From the NCBI RefSeq assembly GCF_029239295.1, contig NZ_JAQZBC010000020.1, forward strand, positions 1-33,921: 33,921 nt of DNA. Direction: 5' to 3'. The DNA is from Sphingomonas sp. Lineage in GTDB: Bacteria; Pseudomonadota; Alphaproteobacteria; Sphingomonadales; Sphingomonadaceae. The position numbers and the translations under genes are program-made. A model generated the notes under the pieces. That model was not told the DNA's origin. It did not search any database and was given only the letters and a program-made list of their open reading frames with translations. This document shows, piece by piece, positions 15,599 through 22,036 of the stretch (position 1 is its first letter; every line of letters begins with the position of its first letter).

Positions 15599-16258
15599 AT
15601 GCTGAGACGCTTCATCTTCGCCGCAGGCTTCGTCGTAACCGGCTGTTCGTCAGCAGAGCCTGAACCCGCAGCCGCGCCCAAGGCAAAGGCAGTGGTTGTA
15701 ACGTCTGAGCAGAAGATCGCCGCCCTTGACCAGCATATCAAGGGTGATGCTTGGAAGCCGCTTACCCGCCAGAAGGACAGTGGGCTCTATCGCAAGCTGG
15801 GCAAGGAGCGTTTCGCCGACGCGAACGCGCTCGCGATGTGGGCTGGCCGAAGTGCCCTTCAGGATATGTGCCGTGAAGTAAAGTCGATCAAAGTCAGTAG
15901 CGACGCAACTCGAAGTCAGCTTTCCTGGGACATCAAGTGCGATCAGACACTCGGCATCAGCGTCTCGGAAAAGGGGGCACTTCAAACGCGGAACGCCGTT
16001 GATCCCAGCTTTAAGGACCGGGGCGAAAGCCTGCCAGACATGTATAGCCGATCCGGCGCCGGTGAAGGCGCTGACGTCGAGAAGTTAGCCGCGACAATCA
16101 TTAACCTGAACCGTCATCTTTGCGCGAAAGTGCTAGACATATCGCCTCTTCAAATGCGCGAGGGCGTCTACGAGGTGACCTGCATTGAGTATCGCGGTGG
16201 CACAGGCACTGTCCGCTACATGCTGGACGCTCGGGCCGGCTTAGCATCGCCGCTGTAG
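15599..16258 (+). CDS. lipoprotein, unknown function
   Basis: This 219-aa protein has a short signal peptide with lipobox V-T-G-C (Cys16) followed by Ser-Ser, consistent with outer-membrane lipidation, then an Ala/Pro-rich linker to about residue 35. The mature part is mixed charged with four more cysteines, so disulfides are possible. GAGCAGGA lies just upstream of ATG 15599. No family is recognised. It is the first of five + strand genes that interrupt the minus-strand tail operon, and it is flanked by two copies of a 60-bp repeat. It is probably cargo expressed from the prophage. Confidence 0.7.
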   Translation: MLRRFIFAAGFVVTGCSSAEPEPAAAPKAKAVVVTSEQKIAALDQHIKGDAWKPLTRQKDSGLYRKLGKERFADANALAMWAGRSALQDMCREVKSIKVSSDATRSQLSWDIKCDQTLGISVSEKGALQTRNAVDPSFKDRGESLPDMYSRSGAGEGADVEKLAATIINLNRHLCAKVLDISPLQMREGVYEVTCIEYRGGTGTVRYMLDARAGLASPL

Positions 16259-16282
16259 CACTTGGCTCCACGTGCGCCACGG

Positions 16283-16342
16283 ACTTCAGTGTTCCAAGTC
16301 GCGTCAACCTGCGTCAAGCCTGCAATGCACGTAAACCGAAGG
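16283..16342. repeat. 60-bp repeat type 1, copy b
   Basis: Direct repeat of 15431-15490 (about 82 percent identical by eye), starting 25 bases after the lipoprotein stop codon. Together the two copies bracket exactly one gene. Confidence 0.7.
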
Positions 16343-16380
16343 GCAGGGCGCAAGAGCCGCAGATATGCGCGAGTTCGGCA

Positions 16381-16428
16381 GCTTTCGGGCGGAAAAGCGG
16401 ACGTTCCGCTTACGCCCCAATAGCGGAC
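16381..16428. repeat. partial GCGGAC-type intergenic repeat
   Basis: Contains AAGCGGACGTTCCGCTTAC followed by GCCCCAATAGCGGAC. It shares the GCTTTC..., AAGCGGAC and GCCCCAA words with the four longer elements at 16910, 17350, 17790 and 18372. It runs straight into the start codon of the next gene. Confidence 0.55.
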
Positions 16429-16905
16429 ATGAAAACCATGTGCGAAGGTCGCGCCGTGGAACGCATAAACGACGACACGCCTGCGGACCGGCTCTACCTG
16501 AAGGGCTTGGCGATCCGATATGAGCGGCACATTGGTAAGTGGCTGCCGATCATGTGGCACCTCGCTCTACGCGGACACGCAGGGGCGATGATCGAGCTTG
16601 CCGATTGGTTCTCTAACGATGGAAGCTCCGATCCGTTTGGCAAGCCCGCGGACGCCTTTAGCGCGGCTGGACTATATCGGCGGGCATACAAAAGAGGCGA
16701 CCTGCGCGCAGCCCAGCACATGGCGTTGAGCCGCTTCAATCAAAACGACATGGCCGGGTATCGGCACTGGCTTGGTCTCGGAGCACAAGCGGGTGACGGC
16801 GAAGCAAGGCGAGAACGCAGGCGATTTGAAACTCGGCTTTGGCACGCTGACGCCGGCAGAGTGCGGCGGCTACGACCGAAGCAGAAGCGGGACGAGTTCG
16901 CTTAA
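16429..16905 (+). CDS. Sel1/TPR-like repeat protein
   Basis: This 158-aa protein starts at ATG 16429 (an in-frame ATG at 16438 is an alternative). The middle shows helical repeat units with A-L-R-G-H-A-G-A-M-I-E-L-A-D-W-F, A-G-L-Y-R-R-A-Y-K-R-G-D-L-R-A-A-Q and G-L-G-A-Q-A-G-D-G-E-A. This is the A/G-rich spacing of Sel1-like repeats, which mediate protein contacts. The C-terminus is very basic. No signal peptide or membrane helix is visible, so it is probably cytoplasmic. Second gene of the inserted + strand island. Confidence 0.6.
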   Translation: MKTMCEGRAVERINDDTPADRLYLKGLAIRYERHIGKWLPIMWHLALRGHAGAMIELADWFSNDGSSDPFGKPADAFSAAGLYRRAYKRGDLRAAQHMALSRFNQNDMAGYRHWLGLGAQAGDGEARRERRRFETRLWHADAGRVRRLRPKQKRDEFA

Positions 16906-16909
16906 GTCT

Positions 16910-16986
16910 ATGTCAGCTTTCCACCCAATCTAGGCCGCTCTTGCACGGTGGGGCATTCCACGAGCGGACAGGCAGGAACCGCCCCA
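16910..16986. repeat. GCGGAC-type intergenic element 1
   Basis: Starts five bases after the stop codon of the Sel1-like gene. It has the family form CTTTCCACCCAATCT near the left, AGCGGACAGGCAGGAA and GCCCCA near the right, with a variable centre. The left and right ends are inversely related (GTCCGCTT against AAGCGGAC in the best copies). Confidence 0.65.
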
Positions 16987-17042
16987 CTTCCAGACATTAC
17001 ACTTTCTGTTATCGGTGCTGCGTGGACAGTCTGTGGCGCTCA

Positions 17043-17339
17043 ATGCTTGGCGAGTGGAAGGTAGTTTTGGCGTTTGCCTTAGTAGCATTGGCAGCGATCA
17101 TTACGGGTGGGTATCGATCTTCGGGACCTTCTGTGGTCGAGGTGGCAAGTGTCGTTCGGTTCGGAAGCTACGCTGACGAAATCGGAAACCATCCTACGGT
17201 GATCGTGCGATTTCGCGACGGCGGCACCCAAGAACTGCGGTCCACGCCGATGCTTCTCGGTGCCTGTACTGTAGGGGCCACCATATCGCTCGTTCGTCGC
17301 GAGCACAGTTTGCAAGTTCATCCGAAGGGTTGTCAGTAG
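17043..17339 (+). CDS. small membrane-anchored protein
   Basis: About 98 residues from ATG 17043 (M-L-G-E-W-K-V-V-L-A-F); an in-frame GTG at 17022 is possible. The TTG start at 16941 would lie inside the intergenic repeat and is not preferred. Residues about 5-22 form one hydrophobic helix ending in G-G-Y-R. The remaining ~75 residues look like a small beta domain exposed on one side of the membrane (V-V-R-F-G-S-Y-A-D-E-I, V-I-V-R-F-R-D-G-G-T-Q-E-L). No family recognised. Its stop is followed within 11 bases by another intergenic element. Confidence 0.5.
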   Translation: MLGEWKVVLAFALVALAAIITGGYRSSGPSVVEVASVVRFGSYADEIGNHPTVIVRFRDGGTQELRSTPMLLGACTVGATISLVRREHSLQVHPKGCQ

Positions 17340-17349
17340 AACGGCGATT

Positions 17350-17430
17350 ATGTCCGCTTCCCACCCACTCGCAGCCGTCCAGTAACGCCGAGGCGGACTC
17401 CGAAAGTCGCCAGGCAGGAAGCGCCCCAAA
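17350..17430. repeat. GCGGAC-type intergenic element 2
   Basis: Begins TGTCCGCTTCCCACCCA and ends CAGGCAGGAAGCGCCCCAA. The centre differs from the other copies. It starts directly after the preceding gene's stop. Confidence 0.65.
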
Positions 17431-17561
17431 AGCGGTCATTGCGGGTGAACGGACGATCAGGCATTGTTCGCTCGATGCGCATCCCCAGTTCAAAGCGAAC
17501 GCGTCCGCTTGTTCTTCAACCGTTTGTGCCGCCGTCATCACCTGACAGGTTCACGGAGCGG

Positions 17562-17789
17562 ATGATGTTGGCGTTAAGCATCATGTCGTTCGGCGGGTTT
17601 GTCGCGCTCTCGCTCTACGTCGCCCTGCCGTTGGACCTACCGCGAGCACTCTGGGCCTTCCTGCCCATGCTGATCATGCCGTTGGGCTTTCTGTGGGCTT
17701 GGCACGACGCGAAGCGGAAGCGCATCGCGGCAGAACAGCATGTTGAACGCTATCGGGCCGGATTGCGGCGGGCTATCGCCGATCAATAA
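17562..17789 (+). CDS. small two-helix membrane protein
   Basis: 75 residues from ATG 17562 (M-M-L-A-L-S-I-M-S-F-G-G), preceded by GGAG. The open frame extends upstream to 17439 but that part is arginine/serine-rich and contains repeat-derived sequence, so the later start is preferred. Two hydrophobic stretches (about 2-22 and 28-47) predict a hairpin membrane protein with a charged, helical cytoplasmic tail (H-D-A-K-R-K-R-I-A-A-E-Q-H). No family recognised. Confidence 0.5.
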   Translation: MMLALSIMSFGGFVALSLYVALPLDLPRALWAFLPMLIMPLGFLWAWHDAKRKRIAAEQHVERYRAGLRRAIADQ

Positions 17790-17870
17790 GCGTCCGCTTT
17801 CCACCCAATCTATGTCGTTCTTGTGCGGTAAGGCGATTCCGAGAGCGGACAGGCACGAAGCGCCCCAATA
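17790..17870. repeat. GCGGAC-type intergenic element 3
   Basis: Starts at the base after a stop codon: CGTCCGCTTTCCACCCAAT on the left, AGCGGACAGGCACGAAGC and GCCCCAATA on the right. It is the clearest copy of the inverted GTCCGCTT / AGCGGAC ends. Confidence 0.7.
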
Positions 17871-17939
17871 CCAGTCACCCAGTGTCGAGTAGACCTTCGG
17901 CGATTGCGGACGTTGGAGCCAAGTGCGACAGTGATGACT

Positions 17940-18371
17940 ATGAGACTTCGCTTTGTCCTCGCCGCTGCCTTTTTGATGGCGGCGTGCTCATCGCCTGAGA
18001 AGCGTCAGCAGGCCGAACTTATGGATCAAATCGAGCAAAAGGTGCTACTTCCCCGGGAGGCAGGGAAGATTGAGAGATTTGCCCGTGCCTACAAGTTCGG
18101 GTCCGCTGATCGCGTGGAGGCCTTCTACTTCGTTCCAGATGGCCAGCATGACCCGTGGTTCTGCGAAGGAGCTAAAAAAGGCGGACGAACGAACGGACAG
18201 GTCGCCTTGGCCTGCCCATCGCCGGATGGTTTAGAGGCTGGCGAGCGCCGCTGGTTTGGTAACGATGTACACCTGCCAGCTGCTAACGACGGGGGCTGCG
18301 ACTTTATCGAGGTCGTATATGACATTCGCTCGCGAACGGTCGCATCCGCGAAGTGCAACGGTCATGGGTAA
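17940..18371 (+). CDS. lipoprotein, unknown function
   Basis: 143 residues from ATG 17940 (M-R-L-R-F-V-L-A-A-A-F-L); an in-frame ATG at 17934 is an alternative. It has a lipobox-like M-A-A-C (Cys16) followed by Ser-Ser-Pro, a helical charged segment to about residue 45, then a small compact domain with three cysteines and an F-Y-F-V-P-D-G motif. No family recognised. It is the last gene of the inserted island and converges on tail gene S across a 115-base gap filled by a repeat element. Confidence 0.65.
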   Translation: MRLRFVLAAAFLMAACSSPEKRQQAELMDQIEQKVLLPREAGKIERFARAYKFGSADRVEAFYFVPDGQHDPWFCEGAKKGGRTNGQVALACPSPDGLEAGERRWFGNDVHLPAANDGGCDFIEVVYDIRSRTVASAKCNGHG

Positions 18372-18475
18372 GTGTCGGCTTTCGATCTAGTCCGTTCCGA
18401 AGCCGCTGTTCTGCTAACCACCCAATCTCGGACGTTGGCGGCCGAGGTTAGCGATCTCGAAAGCGGACAGCCCGC
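18372..18475. repeat. GCGGAC-type intergenic element 4
   Basis: Follows the stop codon at once: GTGTCGGCTTTCGATCTAG, later CCACCCAATCTCGGAC, and at the right CGAAAGCGGACAGCCCGC. It is longer than the other copies and separates two converging genes, so it may also work as a two-way transcription stop. Confidence 0.6.
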
Positions 18476-18486
18476 TCTGACGGCAG

Positions 18487-18945
18487 TTAGGGAGAGATTT
18501 CGTCTAGCAGCAAATCCAGCGCGCGATCCTGCTCGCCATCCGTAAGGCCGAGCAGCACGCGCTGGGCGTAACGGACCTTTTTGGCGCCGCGGACAGGGCG
18601 GTCAGTCAGGCCATGCTGGTGAACAGAGGCGATTGAGGCAGCGCGGCCGGCAAATCCGATCCACGCCTCATTCGGCGTCGCGCCGGCCTTCAGGAACTTG
18701 GCGAGCCGCAGCTTGCGGAACATCATCTTCTGGCGGAGCTTCCCCTTTCGGCGCTTACTGGAGGTCGCGGCCGCTTTGCGAGGTTCGAACCGGGTGCCGT
18801 CGGGTTGCAGCTGGCGACCAATCCGGTCCGCCTGGCTCTTGCGGATATCGCGAGCAATACGGCCGAGCAGGTTACGGCGTGAAGCTGGCGCGAACCGAGC
18901 GAGCAGCGCGCCGGCCAGATCGTTGATCTGCGTCAGATCGTTCAT
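18487..18945 (-). CDS. S: tail completion protein S (virion morphogenesis)
   Basis: This 152-aa protein matches the P2 gpS / phage virion morphogenesis family that finishes the head-proximal end of the tail. The typical layout is an acidic N-terminal helix, R-R-N-L-L-G-R-I-A-R-D-I-R-K-S-Q, then Q-P-D-G-T-R-F-E-P-R-K, a basic stretch (K-R-R-K-G-K-L), and V-H-Q-H-G-L-T-D-R-P. Its start overlaps R by four bases. In P2 V follows S; here the + strand island lies immediately downstream. Confidence 0.9.
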   Translation of the reverse strand: MNDLTQINDLAGALLARFAPASRRNLLGRIARDIRKSQADRIGRQLQPDGTRFEPRKAAATSSKRRKGKLRQKMMFRKLRLAKFLKAGATPNEAWIGFAGRAASIASVHQHGLTDRPVRGAKKVRYAQRVLLGLTDGEQDRALDLLLDEISP

Positions 18946-19427
18946 GCTGGCATCGGGTTGTGGTTGGCGACCTGATCATCGAGCACCGCTCGCCAAAGGC
19001 GCGTTTGCTCGGCGCCAGCGAAAACGTCGGCAATCGCCGCATCGTCGAGGTGGCGCGTGCGCAGCTTGCCGTCGTCGCGGCGTTCGATCAGCACGCGCTC
19101 GGTCAGCTCGATCTCGATTGAGATATCCGCCGTGTCGCTATCGAGGAGTTCGGACTCGAAGGTGAAGGGTTCGCCATCGGGTCGGTCGATCAGCTCGGGC
19201 TGATTCTGCGCGATCCACGCGAGGATCGGCACGAACAGGCCGTCGAGATCGCCGCCATAAGCCTCGATCCAGATGGTCGCCGTATAGCTGAGCTGAAAGG
19301 CGAGCGTGTTGCTGCGCACGGACGATACCTTGCCCTTGTCGACGAACAACGCGAGCTTTGCCGGATCAGCCTTCAGCGCCGGCACCGAGGCGAGCAGCAG
19401 CGCCTTCAGGCTATCGGCCTTCTTCAC
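18942..19427 (-). CDS. R: tail completion protein R
   Basis: 161 residues from GTG 19427 (first residues M-K-K-A-D-S-L-K-A-L), preceded by GGAAGG and overlapping the o-spanin stop as GTGA. It resembles P2 gpR, a tail completion protein: S-L-K-A-L-L-L-A-S-V-P-A-L, Y-T-A-T-I-W-I-E-A-Y-G-G-D and L-A-W-I-A-Q-N-Q-P-E-L. It is directly followed by S, the usual R-S pair. An upstream in-frame start at 19463 would add 12 unlikely residues. Confidence 0.85.
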   Translation of the reverse strand: MKKADSLKALLLASVPALKADPAKLALFVDKGKVSSVRSNTLAFQLSYTATIWIEAYGGDLDGLFVPILAWIAQNQPELIDRPDGEPFTFESELLDSDTADISIEIELTERVLIERRDDGKLRTRHLDDAAIADVFAGAEQTRLWRAVLDDQVANHNPMPA

Positions 19428-19756
19428 GGCGCCACCTTCCGGCAGGTGCCGGGAGCCGCCCAATCGATCAGGCGATCTTGCCGATCGGCATTGGCACCGA
19501 ATGCCTGCGCCAGGCGGATGATGCCGGCGCGCAACCGAGTGGGGATCTGCGCGATCAGATCGGGATCCTCGGGCAGACCGGCTGGGCGTTCGGCGCAGGC
19601 GAGCAGCTCGGCCGGCGGGCGAGGGGGTTCGACCTTGATCGCGATCGGCGCAGGCGCCGACGGGAGATCAGCGGCCCGGTGGGCGCAGCCCGGCAACACC
19701 GTTGACAGCAGCAGTCCACTCACGATCGACAAGGTTGCGGCGCTCGGCTTGCGCAT
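19424..19756 (-). CDS. outer-membrane spanin subunit (Rz1-like)
   Basis: 110 residues from ATG 19756, with a lipoprotein signal ending L-P-G-C (Cys24) and a proline-rich mature start (A-P-A-P, P-P-R-P-P), the hallmark of Rz1-type o-spanins. Its first ~90 bases lie inside the 3' end of the i-spanin gene in another frame, the classic overlapping spanin arrangement. O-spanins are lipidated in the outer membrane and bind the inner-membrane partner to fuse the membranes at the last step of lysis. It is longer than lambda Rz1. Confidence 0.8.
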   Translation of the reverse strand: MRKPSAATLSIVSGLLLSTVLPGCAHRAADLPSAPAPIAIKVEPPRPPAELLACAERPAGLPEDPDLIAQIPTRLRAGIIRLAQAFGANADRQDRLIDWAAPGTCRKVAP

Positions 19757-20135
19757 CGGCGTTCTCCATTCGGCTAAGGGCGTCGCGCATGCGCGCGGCG
19801 GAGGTGCTGGCGCTCCGCAGGTCGCGGGCGGCGCGGGCATTGGCGTCCTCCATTGCCGCGGCGAGCAGGCGGGCGGTTTCCTGATCGGCGGTGCTCTTGA
19901 ACGTCGCCAGCTCGGCCGCGCGGCGGGCGCACAGGACGCCGCGCTTCGCCTCCTTCGTGGCTGCCCAATCCGCGCCGGCGCGGGCGCAGATCTTCTCGGC
20001 CGTGTGCAGCAGATCGTCGCGATCGGCGCGGATCCGCTGCACCTCGACGTAGAGGTATGCGCCGGCAGCGGCCACGGCGAGCAGGACGAGGAAGGTCGCC
20101 TCCGCGCGCACCCATGCGAATACGGAGCGGATCAT
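19668..20135 (-). CDS. inner-membrane spanin subunit (Rz-like)
   Basis: 155 residues from ATG 20135 (M-I-R-S-V-F-A-W-V-R). One N-terminal membrane helix (about 12-30) is followed by a long, charged, Ala/Arg/Glu-rich coiled-coil region in the periplasm, the design of i-spanins. It contains a few cysteines that could form an inter-chain disulfide. The start overlaps the endolysin stop as ATGA and the end overlaps the o-spanin gene. The large upstream extension of this frame to 20252 overlaps the endolysin and is not used. Confidence 0.8.
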   Translation of the reverse strand: MIRSVFAWVRAEATFLVLLAVAAAGAYLYVEVQRIRADRDDLLHTAEKICARAGADWAATKEAKRGVLCARRAAELATFKSTADQETARLLAAAMEDANARAARDLRSASTSAARMRDALSRMENADAQAERRNLVDREWTAAVNGVAGLRPPGR

Positions 20136-20626
20136 CGCGGCAGATCCTTCAGGCAAAGATCGCGTTCCGCCTGGCGGCGACGCACGAGCCCGTTCACGAC
20201 CTTTCCGCTTGCCCTGTTCCACATCAGGAAGGCATCGCAGGCGGCACGCCACCGGCCGGCATCGAAGCGTCGATCGACGGTCGAGCGGCAGTAAGCGCCG
20301 GTGCCGATGTTGTAGGCGAGCGACACGGCCGCGGCGAGCTGGTGCGGGTGGCCGCGCAAGGTTGGCGTGCAGGCGAGGACAGGCTCGGCGTGACGGATCA
20401 GGGCGGCCTCGTTGCGGGCGGCGCAGCCGGCGAGCGTCTCGCGCATGCCGGGCTTCACGCCCTCGGTCTCACCATCGCAGATCGTCCAGACACCGACGAT
20501 GTCCTGATAGGCATCGAGGCGCGGCTTACCGCCGCTTTCCCAGCCCGACACGAACGGCGCGAGCAGCAGGGCGCAGGCGAGGCCGACGACACCGGCGAGC
20601 GACTTTCGGCTCCTGGCGGGCATCAC
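20132..20626 (-). CDS. SAR endolysin, GH24 lysozyme
   Basis: This ~163-aa phage lysozyme cleaves peptidoglycan glycan strands. The GH24 core shows E30 (in W-E-S-G-G), D42 (A-Y-Q-D) and T48 (G-V-W-T-I-C-D-G), a plausible Glu/Asp/Thr triad with a slightly longer Glu-Asp gap than T4. Residues about 9-28 are Gly/Ala/Leu-rich and only weakly hydrophobic, like signal-arrest-release anchors, so export without a holin pore is likely. Start is GTG 20626 or ATG 20623; AAGGAGAAG lies just upstream. It is nested between holin and spanins with overlaps on both sides. Confidence 0.9.
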   Translation of the reverse strand: MMPARSRKSLAGVVGLACALLLAPFVSGWESGGKPRLDAYQDIVGVWTICDGETEGVKPGMRETLAGCAARNEAALIRHAEPVLACTPTLRGHPHQLAAAVSLAYNIGTGAYCRSTVDRRFDAGRWRAACDAFLMWNRASGKVVNGLVRRRQAERDLCLKDLPR

Positions 20627-20976
20627 TTCTTCTCCTTGGAAGGCAGGAAGGCGAGCAGGCGATCGCGGATCAGGCCGGGCGCCTCGCCGATCGCGGCCGA
20701 GCAGCCGGCGATGAAGCCGGGCGCGGATTTGTAGGCGACCATGCCGGTGAGGAAGCTGATCGCGTCGACCACGAAGGGGTGCAGCGACAGGAGGGCGACC
20801 AGCGCGCCCTTCACGAAATAGCTGACGACGATGCCGACCCAGAGGCGGGCGAACATCTTGCCCCAGGTGATCCCGTCATCGACCAGCATGCTGACCGTCG
20901 CGCCGAGCGCGGAGGGCACCAGGCTGATCAGGAACGACAGGACCGCGTCGGTGATCTCATGAAGGTGTTTGTCCAT
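20623..20976 (-). CDS. putative holin
   Basis: 117-aa membrane protein with three or four hydrophobic segments (about 10-30, 44-64, 67-85), an amphipathic turn (D-D-G-I-T-W-G-K-M-F-A-R) and a basic tail ending K-E-K-K, as in many holins. It lies between X and the endolysin, the position of Y (holin) in P2, and its end overlaps the endolysin start. With a SAR endolysin it may act as a pinholin or timing protein. Family assignment is by context and topology. Confidence 0.7.
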   Translation of the reverse strand: MDKHLHEITDAVLSFLISLVPSALGATVSMLVDDGITWGKMFARLWVGIVVSYFVKGALVALLSLHPFVVDAISFLTGMVAYKSAPGFIAGCSAAIGEAPGLIRDRLLAFLPSKEKK

Positions 20977-20979
20977 GCG

Positions 20980-21195
20980 TCAGCTCCAGAGCTGGACGAT
21001 GTCGCGAACCGGGAGCGCCGGCGCGGAGATCGCGGGAATGGTGACGGCGGTGCCGGCCGGGAGGGTGGGGCCGAGCGACGCGAGACCGGGATTGGCGGCG
21101 AGGACGGCGGGGCAGTCCTCGATCCCGAGGCCACGCTCGCGCCAGATCAGCCCGTCGAGCGTGTCGCCCTGTCGCGCGGTGAGGGTGTCGGCCAT
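20980..21195 (-). CDS. X: tail protein X
   Basis: 71 residues from ATG 21195 (M-A-D-T-L-T-A-R-Q-G-D-T-L-D). It fits the P2 gpX family of small LysM-like tail proteins: Q-G-D-T-L-D-G-L-I-W, an A-N-P-G-L-A loop, L-P-A-G-T-A-V-T-I-P and a C-terminal V-Q-L-W. The start codon shares one base with the L stop (TGATG), so it is coupled to L as in P2 (L-X-holin-lysin order). Confidence 0.9.
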   Translation of the reverse strand: MADTLTARQGDTLDGLIWRERGLGIEDCPAVLAANPGLASLGPTLPAGTAVTIPAISAPALPVRDIVQLWS

Positions 21196-21680
21196 CAGAT
21201 CAGCTCGACCGCCACGCGACCGACGCCGAGGATGTCGCGCACGGCGTAGACCGAATCGCGCCGCAGCTCGCCGATCGACGGATCGAGATCCTCGACCTGA
21301 TCCTTGCCGGCGCGGGTGATGTCGGCGTCGCGATAGCGCTCGACGAGCTTCGCCTTGGCCTCGCTGAAGACGGCGGTGTGGTAGAGCTGGACGAGGCGGC
21401 TTTCCCCGTCGACCGCGGGGCTGGGCACGTCGGCGAGCGTTGCGCTGGTCGCGAGCAGCTGCCGATCGCGCCATGCGGCGAGCTGATTGCCGACCGTAAT
21501 GATCGCGTCGATCAGCGCGCGACGGCGCCGTTCGGGCGTCACGGCTTCGCGCACGCGCATCTCGCGCGCGAACAGCGCAGGATCGACGTCGGGGAAGAAG
21601 CCGTCGTTGACGATCGGCGCCTCGACGGCGGGTACGTCATCGGCGCCATTGTCGACGATCGGGAGCGGGAAACCGGTCAT
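21195..21680 (-). CDS. L: head completion/stabilisation protein L
   Basis: 161-aa protein of the P2 gpL family, added to filled heads before tail joining. Recognisable parts are D-G-F-F-P-D-V-D-P near the start, E-R-R-R-R-A-L-I-D-A-I, Y-H-T-A-V-F-S-E-A-K-A-K-L and Y-R-D-A-D-I-T, with R-D-I-L-G near the end. The ATG overlaps the upstream small membrane gene by four bases. Confidence 0.9.
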   Translation of the reverse strand: MTGFPLPIVDNGADDVPAVEAPIVNDGFFPDVDPALFAREMRVREAVTPERRRRALIDAIITVGNQLAAWRDRQLLATSATLADVPSPAVDGESRLVQLYHTAVFSEAKAKLVERYRDADITRAGKDQVEDLDPSIGELRRDSVYAVRDILGVGRVAVELI

Positions 21681-21919
21681 GGGAAGCTGCGAACCGCGAC
21701 CAGCGCGCCAGTGACGAACAGCAGGATCCCGAGCAGCGCAAGCAGCAAGGCAAGCAGACGGGTGTGGCGGGCGGCGATCGGCCCGATGCGATAGCCGGCG
21801 AGGACGTCGGACAGCGCGAGCGCCTCGGGCACCGCCGCGGCGATCGCGCCGGCGAAGGTGAACCAGCCGCCGAGCGCGACCAGCATGGTGGCAAGCATAT
21901 GTTGCGCGAGCTGCGGCAT
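21677..21919 (-). CDS. small membrane protein between M and L
   Basis: 80-aa protein with two strong hydrophobic stretches (about 9-31 and 54-77) and a short charged connector. ATG 21919 is preceded by AGGA. Its stop overlaps the L start as ATGA, so it is part of the head operon. P2 has no gene at this position. It could be an accessory lysis, exclusion or packaging-related membrane protein; no family is recognised. Confidence 0.65.
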   Translation of the reverse strand: MPQLAQHMLATMLVALGGWFTFAGAIAAAVPEALALSDVLAGYRIGPIAARHTRLLALLLALLGILLFVTGALVAVRSFP

Positions 21920-22036
21920 GTTTTCGATCCTGTTCCGCCCACTGGCAAACGGGGGTGGAGATCGGGTCGATCGACGGCCCTCAGCCCGAAGGCCCTCCCG
22001 TCTCGCGCGATCTGCCCCCGAGCGCCGGGGGGCGAG

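Noticed and set aside
15431..18475. CRISPR array
   Set aside because: The repeats are 60-100 bases, diverged, irregularly spaced and separated by genes, with no uniform spacers and no cas genes.
22015..22031. CCCCCG-N5-CGGGGG hairpin after gene M as a terminator
   Set aside because: The stem is good but no T-run follows, and the small membrane gene and L lie downstream in the same direction; at most a weak attenuator or stability element.
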